Positions 33,831 to 44,840 of a DNA stretch of 64,000 nt are shown one piece after another. The notes below the pieces were generated by a model. That model had not been told where the DNA came from, made no database searches, and saw only the letters and a list, made by a program, of their open reading frames with translations. Numbering within the stretch: position 1 is the first letter of the stretch; each line of letters opens with the position of its first letter. A program made the position numbers and the translations under genes. The DNA is from Tupaia tana (taxonomy: Eukaryota; Chordata; Mammalia; Scandentia; Tupaiidae): assembly GCA_026018925.1 (NCBI GenBank), contig JAKSZU010000016.1:27432877-27496876 (forward strand). Direction: 5' to 3'.

Positions 33831-34030
33831 AGCCTCAAGACTAAATTCTCCTTCGATGAGCCTTCAGAATTTTATTCTGGTAGACTTTTCTTTTAGACAT
33901 AGGAATTACTCCACCCCTCAAGACGGAAAAACATGCGTTTCCTTATCTTTGTATCACCTTGAAAAGTACTTTTAAATGACCTTGACCCAAGAAGCTATAG
34001 TCATTTTCTAATTTAAAAAATAAAAGTTAG

Positions 34031-34480
34031 AGCCAGCCAGTGGTGTGGTGGTTAAGGCCGCTGGATCCCACATGGCCAACTGCACAGTTTGAGTCCCAAA
34101 CTCAGTGACTTGAAAAACACTGGGCTCAGAGCCAGCAGGTGGTCCAGTGGCTGAGGTGCTGGACTCCCCACATGGCTGACCACGGTTCAAGTTCCAGATG
34201 TGGTGCTTACTCATTTTCTTTCTTTCTCTCTGTCTCTCTCTGATGAGCATATGTGCCCTGTAGTAAATTTAAAAACATAATAATAAACAAATTAATTCAT
34301 TTTATAAAGGAAAAGAAAAACACTGGGCTCAAGTGTATGTGTGCCCAAAATCCCAAGAAAAGAAAAGGAGGAGAAGGGATTGTAATATGGTCATTCCCCT
34401 GGGAAATATTTTCTTACTGTTTTTCTCTCTCTGTCTCTTTCCAGTGAGCAGAAGTACCCTCTGGCAAATTAAAAAAGATA
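34031..34480 (+). mobile_element. SINE-B copy split by a SINE-C
   Basis: Left part 34031-34128 (GAGCCAGCCAGTGGTGTGG...AACACTGGGCTCAG). Right part from 34318 (AACACTGGGCTCAAGTG), through CCCAAAATCCCAAG and (CT)n, to GGCAAATTAAAAAAG. Confidence 0.88.
34129..34317 (+). mobile_element. SINE-C copy with extra 3' sequence
   Basis: AGCCAGCAGGTGGTCCAGTGG head joined to TTTCTTTCTTTCTCTCTG. The tail GTAGTAAATTTAAAA is followed by about 30 non-SINE bases and then GGAAAAGAAAAA. TSD AACACTGGGCTCA on both sides. Confidence 0.85.
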
Positions 34481-34517
34481 AAATAAATACAAATTTTTAA
34501 AGTAAATACACATTTGT

Positions 34518-34760
34518 CTGGGCTGATCCTGTAGCACAGAGGTTAAGTCCTGTAGATTGGGAGTTGAAACTCAAATAGACAACTCTGGTTCACTTCTGGC
34601 CCTGGCAGCTTAAAAAACATGCTGGGGTGCATGTGTGCCCCAAATCCTGGTGGTATGGAGAAATGGAGGAAAAGGGATTACAGCATGACTACACCGCATG
34701 CATGGGGGGTGCTTTCTCTCTTTCCCTCTACCTAGAGAGTGCATATACCCTCAAGCAACT
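34518..34760 (+). mobile_element. SINE-B-like copy, diverged
   Basis: TGATCCTGTAGCACAGAGG head, CATGCTGGGGTGCATGTGTG, GAAATGGAGGAAAAGGGATT and CTTTCTCTCTTTCCC, ending AAGCAACTTAAGG. Confidence 0.8.
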
Positions 34761-34762
34761 TA

Positions 34763-34830
34763 AGGCTCTGTGTGAAATGCTTTATATCATCTAGCAATTA
34801 ATTTTTTTTTTTTAATCCAGGAAAAGCTCC
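34763..34830 (-). mobile_element. Possible MIR fragment
   Basis: GTGTGAAATGCTTTATATCATC repeats the MIR-derived phrase also seen at 33703. Short. Confidence 0.4.
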
Positions 34831-34952
34831 TGGCTTAATCTCTGTCTCATGTTGTGTAACTACCTGGTCCAGCCTGATGAGCTCAAATAATCTCCATCAG
34901 TTACATGCCCACTGAATGCCCCCAGATATCTCCTATCAAAACCTAGCTTCTG

Positions 34953-35229
34953 GGGACCAGCAGTTAGCGTAATGGCTATGTCGCTGGACTCCCACGTAAT
35001 CGACCGTGGTTCACGTCCCGGACCCGGTGGCTTAAAACTCACATCGGGCGCGTGTGCGTGCGTGCCCAAGATCCTGAGAGGAGAATGGAGGAGAAGAGAT
35101 TGCGGCGTGGCCATCCCCCCTGGGGGGTGATTTCTTGCTTTCTGTCTCTCTGTCTCTGTCTGTCTGGCGAGCGCATGCGCCCTATAGCAAAAACCTCTCC
35201 AAAAAATGAAAAAAATAATAAAAAATAAA
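34953..35229 (+). mobile_element. SINE-A copy
   Basis: GGGACCAGCAGTTAGCGTAATGG head, near-consensus body. TSD AAAACCTAGCTTCTG exact at 34938-34952 and 35230-35244. Confidence 0.97.
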
Positions 35230-35475
35230 AAAACCTAGCTTCTGTCAGCAGAAACCTGTAGCCACATACCATCTCCACCTCCAGTGACCCAGAGTCAGGA
35301 CTGAGTGTGCCTGGAGCCAGACTGCCAAAGACACAAAACGGGCCTGGAAATCTTAGGTCATCTCAACTTCAGAGCATTTCTCAAATCCCTAGCATCCACT
35401 CAACTATTTCCTTTTCATCGTAGACTTATGAAGCTGGCTAGTCTGGCCTACTCCATCATACTAAGAAAGCAACAA

Positions 35476-35745
35476 TGGGGCCAGCAGGTGATGCAGAGGT
35501 TAAGGCACTGGATCTAACAAGGCTGACTGCACAGTTCGAGTCTCAGACCCAGAGGCTTGACAATCACATCAGGTGCATGTGTGTGCATGACCAAAATCCC
35601 AAGAGGAGAATGGCAAGGAAGGCAGGCACTGCAAAGTGGCCCTCCACCCTGGGAGGCAATGTCTTATTTTCCTTCCCTTTTTCTCTCTGGCAAGTACACT
35701 ATAGCAAACTGAAAAAAGAAAAAGTAAAAAGAAAGAAGAAAAAAA
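35476..35745 (+). mobile_element. SINE-B copy
   Basis: GGGGCCAGCAGGTGATGCAGAGG head, CAGTTCGAGTCTCAGACC, CCAAAATCCCAAGAGGAG, a shortened tail CACTATAGCAAACTG, then A-rich DNA. TSD about AAAGCAACAATG / AAAGTAATAATG. Confidence 0.9.
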
Positions 35746-35755
35746 ATAAAGTAAT

Positions 35756-37160
35756 AATGGAGGGGCAGTGGGCCAGAACATTCTGCTGCTTTCTTTCTGT
35801 GCCCATTCTGCTTTCTCCCTCTGCCATAACACCTCTTTCCCACTAGCATGTTCCTGACTTCCAATAAGCTGAGGCAAGCCCACCTTTTCCTTTCCACACC
35901 AGAGAACCTAAAAGCCCTGGGTGGTAGAGGAATCTAGCAAGAAAGAGCTTTGCAGTGCCCTGCGAGCAGCAAGCTTTGATGACAGCTCCAAGGGCAGTAC
36001 TGCTGTTTCACAACACTTACCACACTAATGAATTTCTAAACGATGTCTCTCAAGTCCTTAGGCAGGGAGGAAGTAACCCTCAAGTGGTTTCTGGTGCCCA
36101 ATTAAGGCTTAACAGCAGAGGCAAGAGCTGTGTATACAAGGAGAGCAGCTCTCCTAGGGAGGGATCAGAGCCACCCAGGAAAATTTTCCCAACTATGAGC
36201 ACTGGAGACATGTGCTGGCCTGGCACTTGCCTACCGTCCTATGTGCTGGCTGAGGTGTCACCAGTATCTTTAGCGCCTGGACCTGTGAGTGTGGCTGCCC
36301 TGTTCACAACTGCCCCACGCTCTCTCAAGCCAGGGAACATCGTGTCCAGCAACACATTCCTCTCGTGCTGAATGGCAGTATGCAGTCTGAAAGGTGTCTA
36401 AGCTCCCGACAGCATGGAGGCAGCCTTCTGAGAGGCCAGCTCCACCATCAAACAACGCTCTGCAGAGAGTCAACCTGAGGCGAATGAAAGTGAGAGCTAG
36501 AGATAAAGGCTTGGGAATGGGGATCACGGTGGAGATTAAATAGAGGGCATAAACAGCACGTGCAGCCACACACTGCAGTAACTACCATGAAGAGAAGGTC
36601 AAAAATGAACCCTGTGAACCGCCAGATTCAAATTCTATTTTGGCAGCTGCATTATCTAGGGTCTGCGTACTGTTGTGGTATGAGAAGTTGAGTAAACCTC
36701 TTGTTTTGTCTCTATTGAAAACTCTCTAAAGATAAAGTCAATTACTCATCCAGGGCATACAGAAAAGTCACTAAGTATATTTAACCACTGCCATATATGT
36801 GGCTGGACATCCACCTCTGAGATTTAAGGGAGTTTGGAAGGTTCCCATTCTCAGAAAAATATCCACAGCCACTAAGCAGTCAACACTGGAAATGTCGCCC
36901 TAGACTTACAACTCTGTGAAGCATAATACTAAGTGGTTATCAGTCACTTCCACCTTAAAGTGAATGATGTTGTGAGAATAAATGATGTCTATGAGGAAGA
37001 AGAGCTTGGAAAAGAGGTTTCCTGAGTCACTAAGAGTGTATTTCCCAGGCTTTTATCTATCAATGAAAGTCACTCCTTTGAGATCCTAAAATGCCAAATG
37101 TATTTAAATAAAAATGGAGAGGCTATGAACCTATAAGCTTTACTTATTATTTATCATATA
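35756..37160. other. Unique sequence, no gene seen
   Basis: 1.4 kb. A 138-codon sense frame at 35955-36371 has no recognised motif and lacks gene context. Confidence 0.5.
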
Positions 37161-37162
37161 TA

Positions 37163-37589
37163 AGGGGGTTTTCAAAAAACTCATGGAAAATATGAATTAT
37201 AAAACATAATATAAGGACAGCCCGTGGGTTGGTGAATAAGGTAGCTGGATCCCACATGGCCAACTTCTGTGATTTGAGTCACAGATCCAACAGCTTGAAA
37301 AGTATGCCAGGCATGTTTGCATGCATGCCCAAAATCCTGAAAAGAGGAAGAAACGGAGGTGAAAGGATTGTAGTGTGACCATACACCATTTAGGGTGCTT
37401 TCTCACGTTCCCTTTCTTTCTAGCCCTCTTCAGTGAGCTTATGAACTTTCTGGCAAGTAAAAATCAATCAAGCAAGCAAGCAAGCAAGCAAGCAAAACAA
37501 AAACTAGGCATAGATTTCCAATTTTTTTGCAAAAAATATAATAAACTCATATTTTAATTCATTTTTTCATGAACTTTTGGAAGTACTCT
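37163..37589. mobile_element. Mariner-like MITE (second family), split by a SINE-B
   Basis: Left arm TTTTCAAAAAACTCATGGAA...ATGAATT and right arm AATTCATTTTTTCATGAACTTTTGGAAGTAC are inverted repeats, next to TA at 37161-37162. The AGTACTTC-AAAAGTTCATG end type resembles Hsmar2-group elements, from memory. The interior is occupied by a SINE-B. Confidence 0.6.
37213..37500 (+). mobile_element. SINE-B copy with (AAGC)n tail
   Basis: GGACAGCCCGTGGGTTGGTG head (degraded), CCACATGGCCAAC, CCCAAAATCCTG, CTTTCTCACGTTCCC, then an (AGCA)n run at about 37470-37494. Confidence 0.85.
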
Positions 37590-37599
37590 GTATTACATT

Positions 37600-38237
37600 G
37601 GTATTATATACTATGGGCAATTCACTGCCCCAAATCCACACTTTCCACTTCAGATGATATTGACATTTGCTGAATACTGGCTAGTGTCTGTGTAGAGCTA
37701 GCATTCTGTTGTTAAAATGGAGAGAAAAATCTCAGTCCCACTGACCCCTCAGAACTGTTTTGAGCTTGATACCATCATTCTGATGACAGGTATCCCTTGT
37801 ATGATCCAACAAAAATGATTCAAGTTACTTGGTACCTTTCATCTGGGATATGTGTCATTACAATGATGAGCTGAGGTTCGCCATAGGCATCAAATGATTA
37901 GGAAATGACTCAAGGATAACTTTAGAGTCAATCCAATAAAATCGAACACAAATAAACAACAACGTACAAATCAACTCCTGCTCTCCCTGCCACAGGGCAA
38001 CTCCCGGGTCCATGCCAGTTGGAATGGTCCATATGAAAGAAGTCATCAAATTACAGGCTTTGTGAACTGATCAATATGGTCACTCAATTTTATGCATTAC
38101 AGGCTAGGGGTAGTAGGGTAATTCATTTGAAATAATCCATGTGCTCCTAGAAGGGTTCACATAAATCAAAATTTGCTCAATAAAAGAGGTTTGGAACCTG
38201 TTCATTAAAGGGACCCTGAAGAGGAGAGATAGGTACT
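37600..38237. other. Unique sequence, nothing seen
   Basis: No repeat or coding signal is recognised. Confidence 0.45.
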
Positions 38238-38468
38238 TTTTTAATTGCTATAGGGCACATGCACTCCCCAGAGAGATGGGGGGGGAGCACCCTCCAATGG
38301 GGTATAGTCACATCACAATCTCTTCTCCTCCATTTCTCCATCCTTTCAGGATTTGGGGTATACGTAGAAATGTGCCTGGAATGGTTTTCAAGCTACCGAG
38401 GCCAGGATTCCAACTGATTGGCTACGTGGGATCCAGCTCCCTTACCCACTAAGCTATGGAGCTGACCC
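38238..38468 (-). mobile_element. SINE-B copy
   Basis: AATTGCTATAGGGCACATGC, CACCCTCCAATGGGGTATAG, head GATTGGCTACGTGGGATCCAG...GGAGCTGACCC. Confidence 0.88.
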
Positions 38469-38740
38469 AAGAAGAATCCTATGTAATGTAAAAAATGAGC
38501 TCCTAAATTTCTCTTTTTGCATAGATTTAAATTTTTATGCATGGAATTTTCTAAAACTGGGGCCCCTGTAGCTGTAAGTCTCTGGCCCACTGCCTGTTAC
38601 ACAATGGCTAAACTATGAAATAACCCAAATTTTATTGCTCTGCTTATTCACCACCTTTTTATAAAATCTGTAATAGAGAAGGTGGCATTTTGGCTGGGCT
38701 ACAAAGCATAAGGGTTTGTTTTTTTGTTTTTGGCAGATGG

Positions 38741-39165
38741 CTGTATTAGTCAGGGTTCTCCAGAGAAACAGGACCAATAGAATATTTGTGTGTTTGATTT
38801 ATTATAAAGAATTGGCTTACACAATTGTTAGGAGCTGGCAAATTCTAAAATCTGCAGGCTTAGCTGACAGACTGGAGACCCAAAAAGAGCCAATGTTTGA
38901 ATTCAAGTCCAAAAGCTGGAAAAAAGCCAATGTTCAGGGTTGAAGGTCCTTAGGCAAAAGACCTCTGTCTTTTTTGTTCTAGTCAGGCTTTCAGCTGATT
39001 GAACAAGCCCCACTCACATTAAGGAGAGCTATCTGCTTTACTCTAAGTCCATCAATTTAAATGTATATCTCAATAAAACACACTCTTACAGAAACATCCC
39101 AAAAAATCTTTGACCACATCTCTGAGCACCCCATGGCCCCAGTAAGGTTGACACATAAAGTCAGT
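38741..39165 (-). mobile_element. Old interspersed repeat with LTR-like ends, copy 2
   Basis: GTATTAGTCAGGGTTCTCC, AAACAGGACCAATAG, AAAATCTGCAGGCTTAGC, CTTTCAGCTGATTG, ATCTGCTTTACTCTAAGTCC and AAGGTTGACACATAAAG are the antisense order of the family at 17025-17640. No coding content. Confidence 0.75.
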
Positions 39166-42100
39166 GATCATAGTGATGATGGTCATTTTCCACAAGAAAA
39201 AATAGAGCAGGTTATCAGGGCCCGTGTGGATCCAGGGATCCCAAGTGCACTTGACCGGGGAGACAGCAGACTGTGAACTAATGCCTGGCCAAGGGACTAC
39301 CAGGTGAGAAAACTGCACTAGAGTCAGGCCCTCTGGTGCTGTGGTAGCAGAGTCCCAGACAGACACCAGGGACTCACCAGGGGGTTGAACTTTGTCCATT
39401 TTAAATGGCGCCATTACAAGAGGCCAACACATAATCCTTTCGCTATCAGGTGGTGAACTCTGGCTAATCTGAGGGAGGAAAGCGATATGATGTCTTGAGT
39501 TTTTTTTTTTTTTTTTTTTTTTTTTGCAGTTTTCTTCTGAAAGTTCAAATCTTTCCTTATCTGTGGCCTTGTTTGGACTCATGACTCTAAGTATTAACGC
39601 TGCTTGCAGATAAAGAAGCTGAATTGCGGAAAGTCTTGTGCAGTGTGACCGAGGCGCCACAACCTGGCTGTCACAATACAAGTCCCCTTCCTCCCCAGGA
39701 TTCCTGAAATGCTTACAGCCAGTGCTTGGCTGACCAGACCTTCCCTCTACCTCAGTTCAGGTCGAGGGCAGCAGCCATATTGGTAGCTCGCCACTGAACC
39801 AGAGGGGTTCAGGCCTCAACCCATTTGCACTGATTGGGTTTTGCTGGCTGACTCCCCCATGGTAGACACAAGGGGCATTACAACCAGCACAGAAACTCCA
39901 AAGCCCTGAGTATCCCAGCAGCCACCACGGGGCAAGGCCTCCTGAAGGCCCCTTGGTCTGGTGCTTCAGCTCCTCTGGGCACAGCTGAGAGACAGTCCCT
40001 TTCCTCATTCCTTATAGCCTCCCCTCCCCTCATCTCAGCCTCACTCAATCACTGCAATAATCTGCTTTAGCCATATTTGCTAAAAATACACTTCGCTTCT
40101 CTGTTACACTTACTAATACATTCTATTTCAGGCCTGTTTGCATTCTTGCTCAGAAATACCCGTATGGGGAGCAGAGAAACATGCAAAACGTTTCACTGAC
40201 ATTCCCTCCAGAATGGCTCCTCTCTGCCCTGCTGTGCTTAAGCACACAAATCTGAAAAGCAGTCTGTCCTTACTGGATGGTAATTGGTGCTATAAAAGGA
40301 AAAGCCTGGGGTAGGAGCAGAGAGGAAGAAGCCAGGAAGGACAGAGACGGCGGTTGGGCACACATGGAGTCCCCAGGCTCCCTCCTCCACACACCTGCCC
40401 TCCACTCACACACCCATTCCGGTGAGCCACTGTGCCCACAGGGCAGCTGTACAATGGCCTCCCTCTAGAAGCTGCGGGACATAGGTCAAGGATTTGTAGC
40501 CCCTCTAAAGAAAGCAGAAACTAGGCTTAACTCGACAAGCCACCCCAAAAGCTGGCTCCACCTGAGGCCAGGGGGCATCAGGATTTCCACTGCACAGTGT
40601 CCCCGATGAGCTCTGCCTCCCCGAGTTCATTTCCCTGTGTGTCCTCCCCAGCCAGCTAGGAAGAGCAAAGGAGCCAGGTTGCCAACAGCTGCCTGATCTG
40701 TGGCATTTCCAGGAACTGGGGCTGTCTCCTATGATTATGTGGAGGGTAATGACAGTTCCCCATCTCTGATCTGTGCCTTCCTGTAGGGGAGGAGGAATAA
40801 GAACTGTTGCATGAGCAAGTTTTAAAATCCTTAATTCATGCTTTCTTCTTCCTGCCTTATCGCAGGGCTGCCTTTAATTGGCTTGCCTGTCTCCTAACAT
40901 ATAGCTCATGCATCTTCCTCTATCTCGAGGTGAAACAAAGGGAGATGGTGACTGGGTTTTACTGGGCTGCAGAGAAGGCACTGAAGGTAGGAATAGGAGC
41001 CAGAAGCAAGGAGGTTGGTGCCTTGGGGTGGAGCCAGAGCTCAGAACCCAGTTGGTGCTTATTTATGTCTTCCGCATTGCACAGCTCCTGGGTGACACTC
41101 ATAGAGTTGAGCCTAGAGTGAAGCATTTGGAAATGCCAACACTGGCCTCTGCTTTCTGTGGGTCTTGGGACTTTGGTTGGTTGCAACAGCCTGACAACTA
41201 TGCAAAGCCAGTGGTCACCAGCTATGAAATGAGCTCACTAAAAAAATTACAACCAAAACAGAACCCCATGAGACTGAATGATGGCTCCTTCACAAGATAG
41301 CCTGGAATCTCCCAGAACCTGGAATTTGGGGGCTCCACACACACAGGACTGTGGCTGAGCAGAGAGCTATTAGTTATGGCAGGAAGCTAATTCAGCCAGA
41401 TATTATGAAGAAGGGTCACGAGAAAAAAGGGAACAGGAAGCTAAGGGCAAGTACTTCCCTAACTGTCTAATGTCCTCTGCACATTTAGCTAGCATAAGGA
41501 TCTGGGCAAGGAAATAGTTATTAACGACTTGAAATAGAAGAGTCTAACATCTGAAAATGTCCTGACCTTCAGAATATCCCATGTTATTTACCTAGGCTTT
41601 ATTCCACTCTTAATAAGGTAAAGTGTGGGCATAAACAAAGAACCCTCCAGGACTCTGTGGCATCCTACCGGTGGGTTTAGATGACCAGAATTAGCCTTAG
41701 CACCTTGCCAGTATATCTTCAGGTGCTGCTGGTGAATTGGATTATATCTGCATAACGAAAGACAGTGACAGCCAGGGCTGTTTATCATGTGTGCCTGTGG
41801 GCTGCTGCCTAACTACTCCGTGCAACTATGTGTCAATTATGCACACATAAGGGAAAAACCCACTGGCACCCAAGAAAAGTTCTCCAGACATCATCCCTTT
41901 TCATTTTCTCTGCTATGCCTCTGAATAATGTGTCTTGAAAACTGTGGCTGCCAAGACAGAATTCACTACTTCAGAAGAGGAAAAAAAGAATTTCTATTAT
42001 TCCAACCTTCTTTCCTGGAGCAGAAAGAGACAAGTGAAAGAGGCTGGTGAGATTTCTTCAAATGGAAGAAGGGTGTTTTTCCATTTAGCTACTTGGTATC

Positions 42101-42689
42101 ACAAGTAAGAAGAATGCAGGTGAGCTGACCGTCGGGACCCACAGGTGCCTGCATTTCCATCCAGCTGAACACATGACCTGTAGGAAGTACTTGATTCCCT
42201 CCAAGTATCCTCCTTCTTCTTCCTGCTGTGCTGCTGGGTGCCTCTCTACAAGCTGGGGCAGGGGTGGGGTGAAGGAAGGAGAGGAGGCAGGAGCAAGCTC
42301 TATGGGTTCACATCCCTCTTTTCAGAGAGATGCTAAGAGGATTAAAGAGGTAATTGTTACTTCTGGAGCACTTCAGCTATAAGATGCTCTATAAATACCG
42401 ATAACCACCCCCTCAAGGGAAAGCACATTTCATTACAGTGGAGGTAAATTCAGCATTAGCCTGCAAGAAAGATGGATGTATCCCGGAGCAATGTCTTGCC
42501 ACCCTACGTGGACCAACTGACTGATGTAGAGTACCTGCTGAGTGCCGTGAGCAACACACACCGTGTCCTGCTCCAACTGGACACCTGAGCTCCACGAACT
42601 GCCTGGACCCAATGCCTCTCCATTTCCGAGTGGCCATCCAACGTGCACTTATTAAGTACCAACCATCTGCCTGGGTGACAGTAAAGACT
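39166..42689. other. Longest repeat-poor block; no gene recognised
   Basis: 3.5 kb with no SINE. It contains an isolated T26 run at about 39501-39526, a TATAAAAGG motif at about 40292, and several frames of 60-130 codons (for example + 40908-41300) with no recognisable domain. An antisense 203-codon frame (39070-39681) begins in this block and runs left into the LTR-like repeat. Lack of SINEs might reflect constraint, but I cannot show it. Confidence 0.5.
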
Positions 42690-42905
42690 AGAGGTTAGGT
42701 GCATAGGTTCTGAAGCAAGGATGCCAGGTAGGACTCCTGGCTCTGCCTCACTCACCAGCTGTGTGGCCATAAGCAAGTCACTTAATGTTGGGTTCCTCAT
42801 GTGTAACACGGGGATAACAATGGCATAAAGTCATTGTGAGGACTCAGTAAGTTCATCTGTGCCAAGTGGTTAGACCCCTGCCTGATACACAACAAGGACT
42901 ATGGA
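42690..42905 (+). mobile_element. MIR SINE, nearly full length
   Basis: CTCCTGGCTCTGCCTCACTC, CCAGCTGTGTGGCCATAAGCAAG, CACTTAATG, CCTCATGTGTAACACGGGG and GTCATTGTGAGGACTCAG are in consensus order. Confidence 0.85.
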
Positions 42906-43552
42906 GGGGACTGTGGTAAAACATGCCTACCAGATGTATAGAGCCTATGGGATTTTGTGTGGTCCTTGAGTATTTCAAACAAGGTTATTTTGGCATGCAA
43001 ATTTGGAGAATGAAGAAAGGATTAGGCTATCAGGTGTGGGTTGAGCACTTACTTGGTACCCAGATACACATAGAAAATAGACAGGAAGTAGAAGATGAGG
43101 CTCCTGACTTCGGAGCTTACTAGAGACCTGCAATGAAGGGTCATTTAGTCTTCTCCATCTCGAGTGGCCAGGCAGTGGCATTTGGGGGGAGCAGAGAGAA
43201 TATTTATCATAAACATGGTTGAGAATTGCTGGCATGAGGTTATAACAAACAGTAGTCTGAGTTGCAGTGGATTTTATTATCATTTTAAGTTCAGTGTAGA
43301 CAGCACCATCTAGCAGCTCCTGATCCCAGCAAGTCCATTGGCCTGAGTACACCTGTGTACAAGCAGGCCAGCAACTCAAAGAAAAGCCTGTCACCTGAAA
43401 CTGCTACTAGAAGCCCTTGGTCCACCCTGAGCAATGAGCTCTGCAAGGTGGCTTCTGAACTGTACTTTCCATAAACACGGGAGCACACCTGGTGAGTCCG
43501 ACAGGCTCTGATATGAGGTCTTGTCCAGTCCCTCAGCTGAGTGACTAAATAC
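42906..43552. other. Unique sequence, nothing seen
   Basis: Antisense frames of 139 and 87 codons (42975-43554) show no motif. Confidence 0.45.
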
Positions 43553-43747
43553 AATGCTGCTCACAGCATGGTCCCAGGACCAGCATCTGGAAACACACTA
43601 GAAATGCAATTTCTCTGCGCCAGTCAGTGGTATGGTGATTAAGGTGGCTGGATTCCCACATGGCTGAATGTGTGGTTCAAGTCCTGGACCAGCAGCTTGA
43701 GAAACTCACTGGGTGCATGTGCATACATGTCCAAAATCCCAAAAGGA

Positions 43748-44028
43748 GGGACCAGCAGTTAGCGTAATGGCTATGTCGCTGGACTCCCATGTAGTCGACC
43801 GCAGTTCGCGTTCTGGACCCGGTGGCTTAAAACTCACGCCAGGCGAGTGTGCGTGCGTGCCCAAGATCCTGAGAGGAGAATGGAGGAGAAGGGATTGCGG
43901 CGTGGCCATCCTCCCTGGGGGGTGATTTCTCGCTTTCTGTCTCTCTGTCTGTCTGGCGAGCGCTCGCGCCCTGTAACAAAAAAAACAAAAAACAAACAAA
44001 CAAACAAACAAGCAAAAAACCACTCTCA
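43748..44028 (+). mobile_element. SINE-A copy inside SINE-B
   Basis: GGACCAGCAGTTAGCGTAATGG head, CGCAGTTCGCGTTCTGG, tail with an (AAAC)n run. TSD CAAAATCCCAAAAGGAG at about 43732 and 44029. Confidence 0.97.
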
Positions 44029-44176
44029 AAATCCCAAAAGGAGGGGGAGAGAGAGAAGAGATCATGGTGTGACCATCCCCCATGAGAGATGCTTTCTGCC
44101 CCTTCTTTGTGTGCCCCTCCACCTCTCTCTGGAGCTTATGCACCCTCTGGTAAATTAAAATAAAAAGATTCAAGTT

Positions 44177-44435
44177 GGGACCAGCAGTTAGCGTAATGGC
44201 TATATTGCTGGACTCCCATGTAGTTGACCATGGTTCGAGTCCTGGACCCAGTGGCTTAAAACTCATGTCGGGCGCATGTGCATTCATGCCCAATATCCCG
44301 AGAGGAGAATGGAAAAGAAGGGATTGCGGCGTGGCCATCCCCCCTGGGGGGGGGGGTGATTTCTCACTTTTTGTCTCTCTGTCTGTCTCTGTCTGTCTGG
44401 CGAGCGCACGAGCCTTATAGCAAAAACCTCTCCAA
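44177..44435 (+). mobile_element. SINE-A copy inside SINE-B, with G-run
   Basis: GGGACCAGCAGTTAGCGTAATGG head, CCCCCCT followed by an expanded G run at about 44347-44356, and a near-consensus tail. TSD AATAAAAAGATTCAAGTT at about 44159 and 44436. Confidence 0.97.
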
Positions 44436-44694
44436 AATAAAAAGATTCAAGTTACAGTATTAATCATCTCATTTTATGAGCATGAGACAAGCTGACTGAG
44501 GAGATCAGAAATCTCTGGCAAAACTAACCAAAAAAAAAAAAAGAAGAAGAAGAAAGAAAAGAAAAGCAATTTCTCCAGCTCCGTTCCAGACCTACTGAGT
44601 CAGAAACTGGGGGTGGGGCACAGGAGGCTGTTTTCACACATGCCTTGGGGAGGCTGCTGCATGCTCAAGTTTGAGAGTCACTGGCTTTGAAAAA

Positions 44695-44840
44695 GTTACT
44701 TGCATTTTACTGAGTCACAGTTCACTCATTCATAAAAGGGAGTTAATATCACTCACCTCATAAGCCTACTGGAGACAATATACGTCAAACACTTGGTACA
44801 GTTTCCCAGATGTGCTAGGCAGTCAATACATTGTAGCTAT
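44695..44840 (+). mobile_element. MIR SINE fragment
   Basis: CACTCATTCATAAAAGGGAG, ATCACTCACCTCATAAG, and GTGCTAGGCAGTCAATAC, in MIR order. Confidence 0.65.

Larger units (their letters stand above)
43616..44560 (+). mobile_element. SINE-B with 3' extension, holding two SINE-A copies
   Basis: Pieces 43616-43747, 44046-44176 and 44454-44560. The body ends at GGTAAATTAAAATAAAAA (about 44166). It is followed by about 87 bases that are not SINE (GATTCAAGTT, then after a SINE-A ACAGTATT...CTAACC), then an A-rich tail and the second TSD. The extra sequence fits read-through of the SINE's own end. Confidence 0.8.
43553..44684 (+). mobile_element. MER5A relic split by a SINE nest
   Basis: Left part ends CACACTAGAAATGCAATTTCTC at 43615. 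Right part from 44561 (GAAAAGCAATTTCTCCAGC), through GACCTACTGAGTCAG, GGGGGTGGGG and CTCAAGTTTGAGAGTCACTG. The SINE-B TSD GAAATGCAATTTCTC is MER5A sequence. Confidence 0.85.

Noticed and set aside
39070-39681. 203-codon minus frame
   Set aside because: Ends inside the old LTR-like repeat and crosses a T26 run giving poly-Lys. Not gene-like.
43706-44338. 210-codon minus frame
   Set aside because: It is a read-through of two SINE-A copies and the SINE-B between them.
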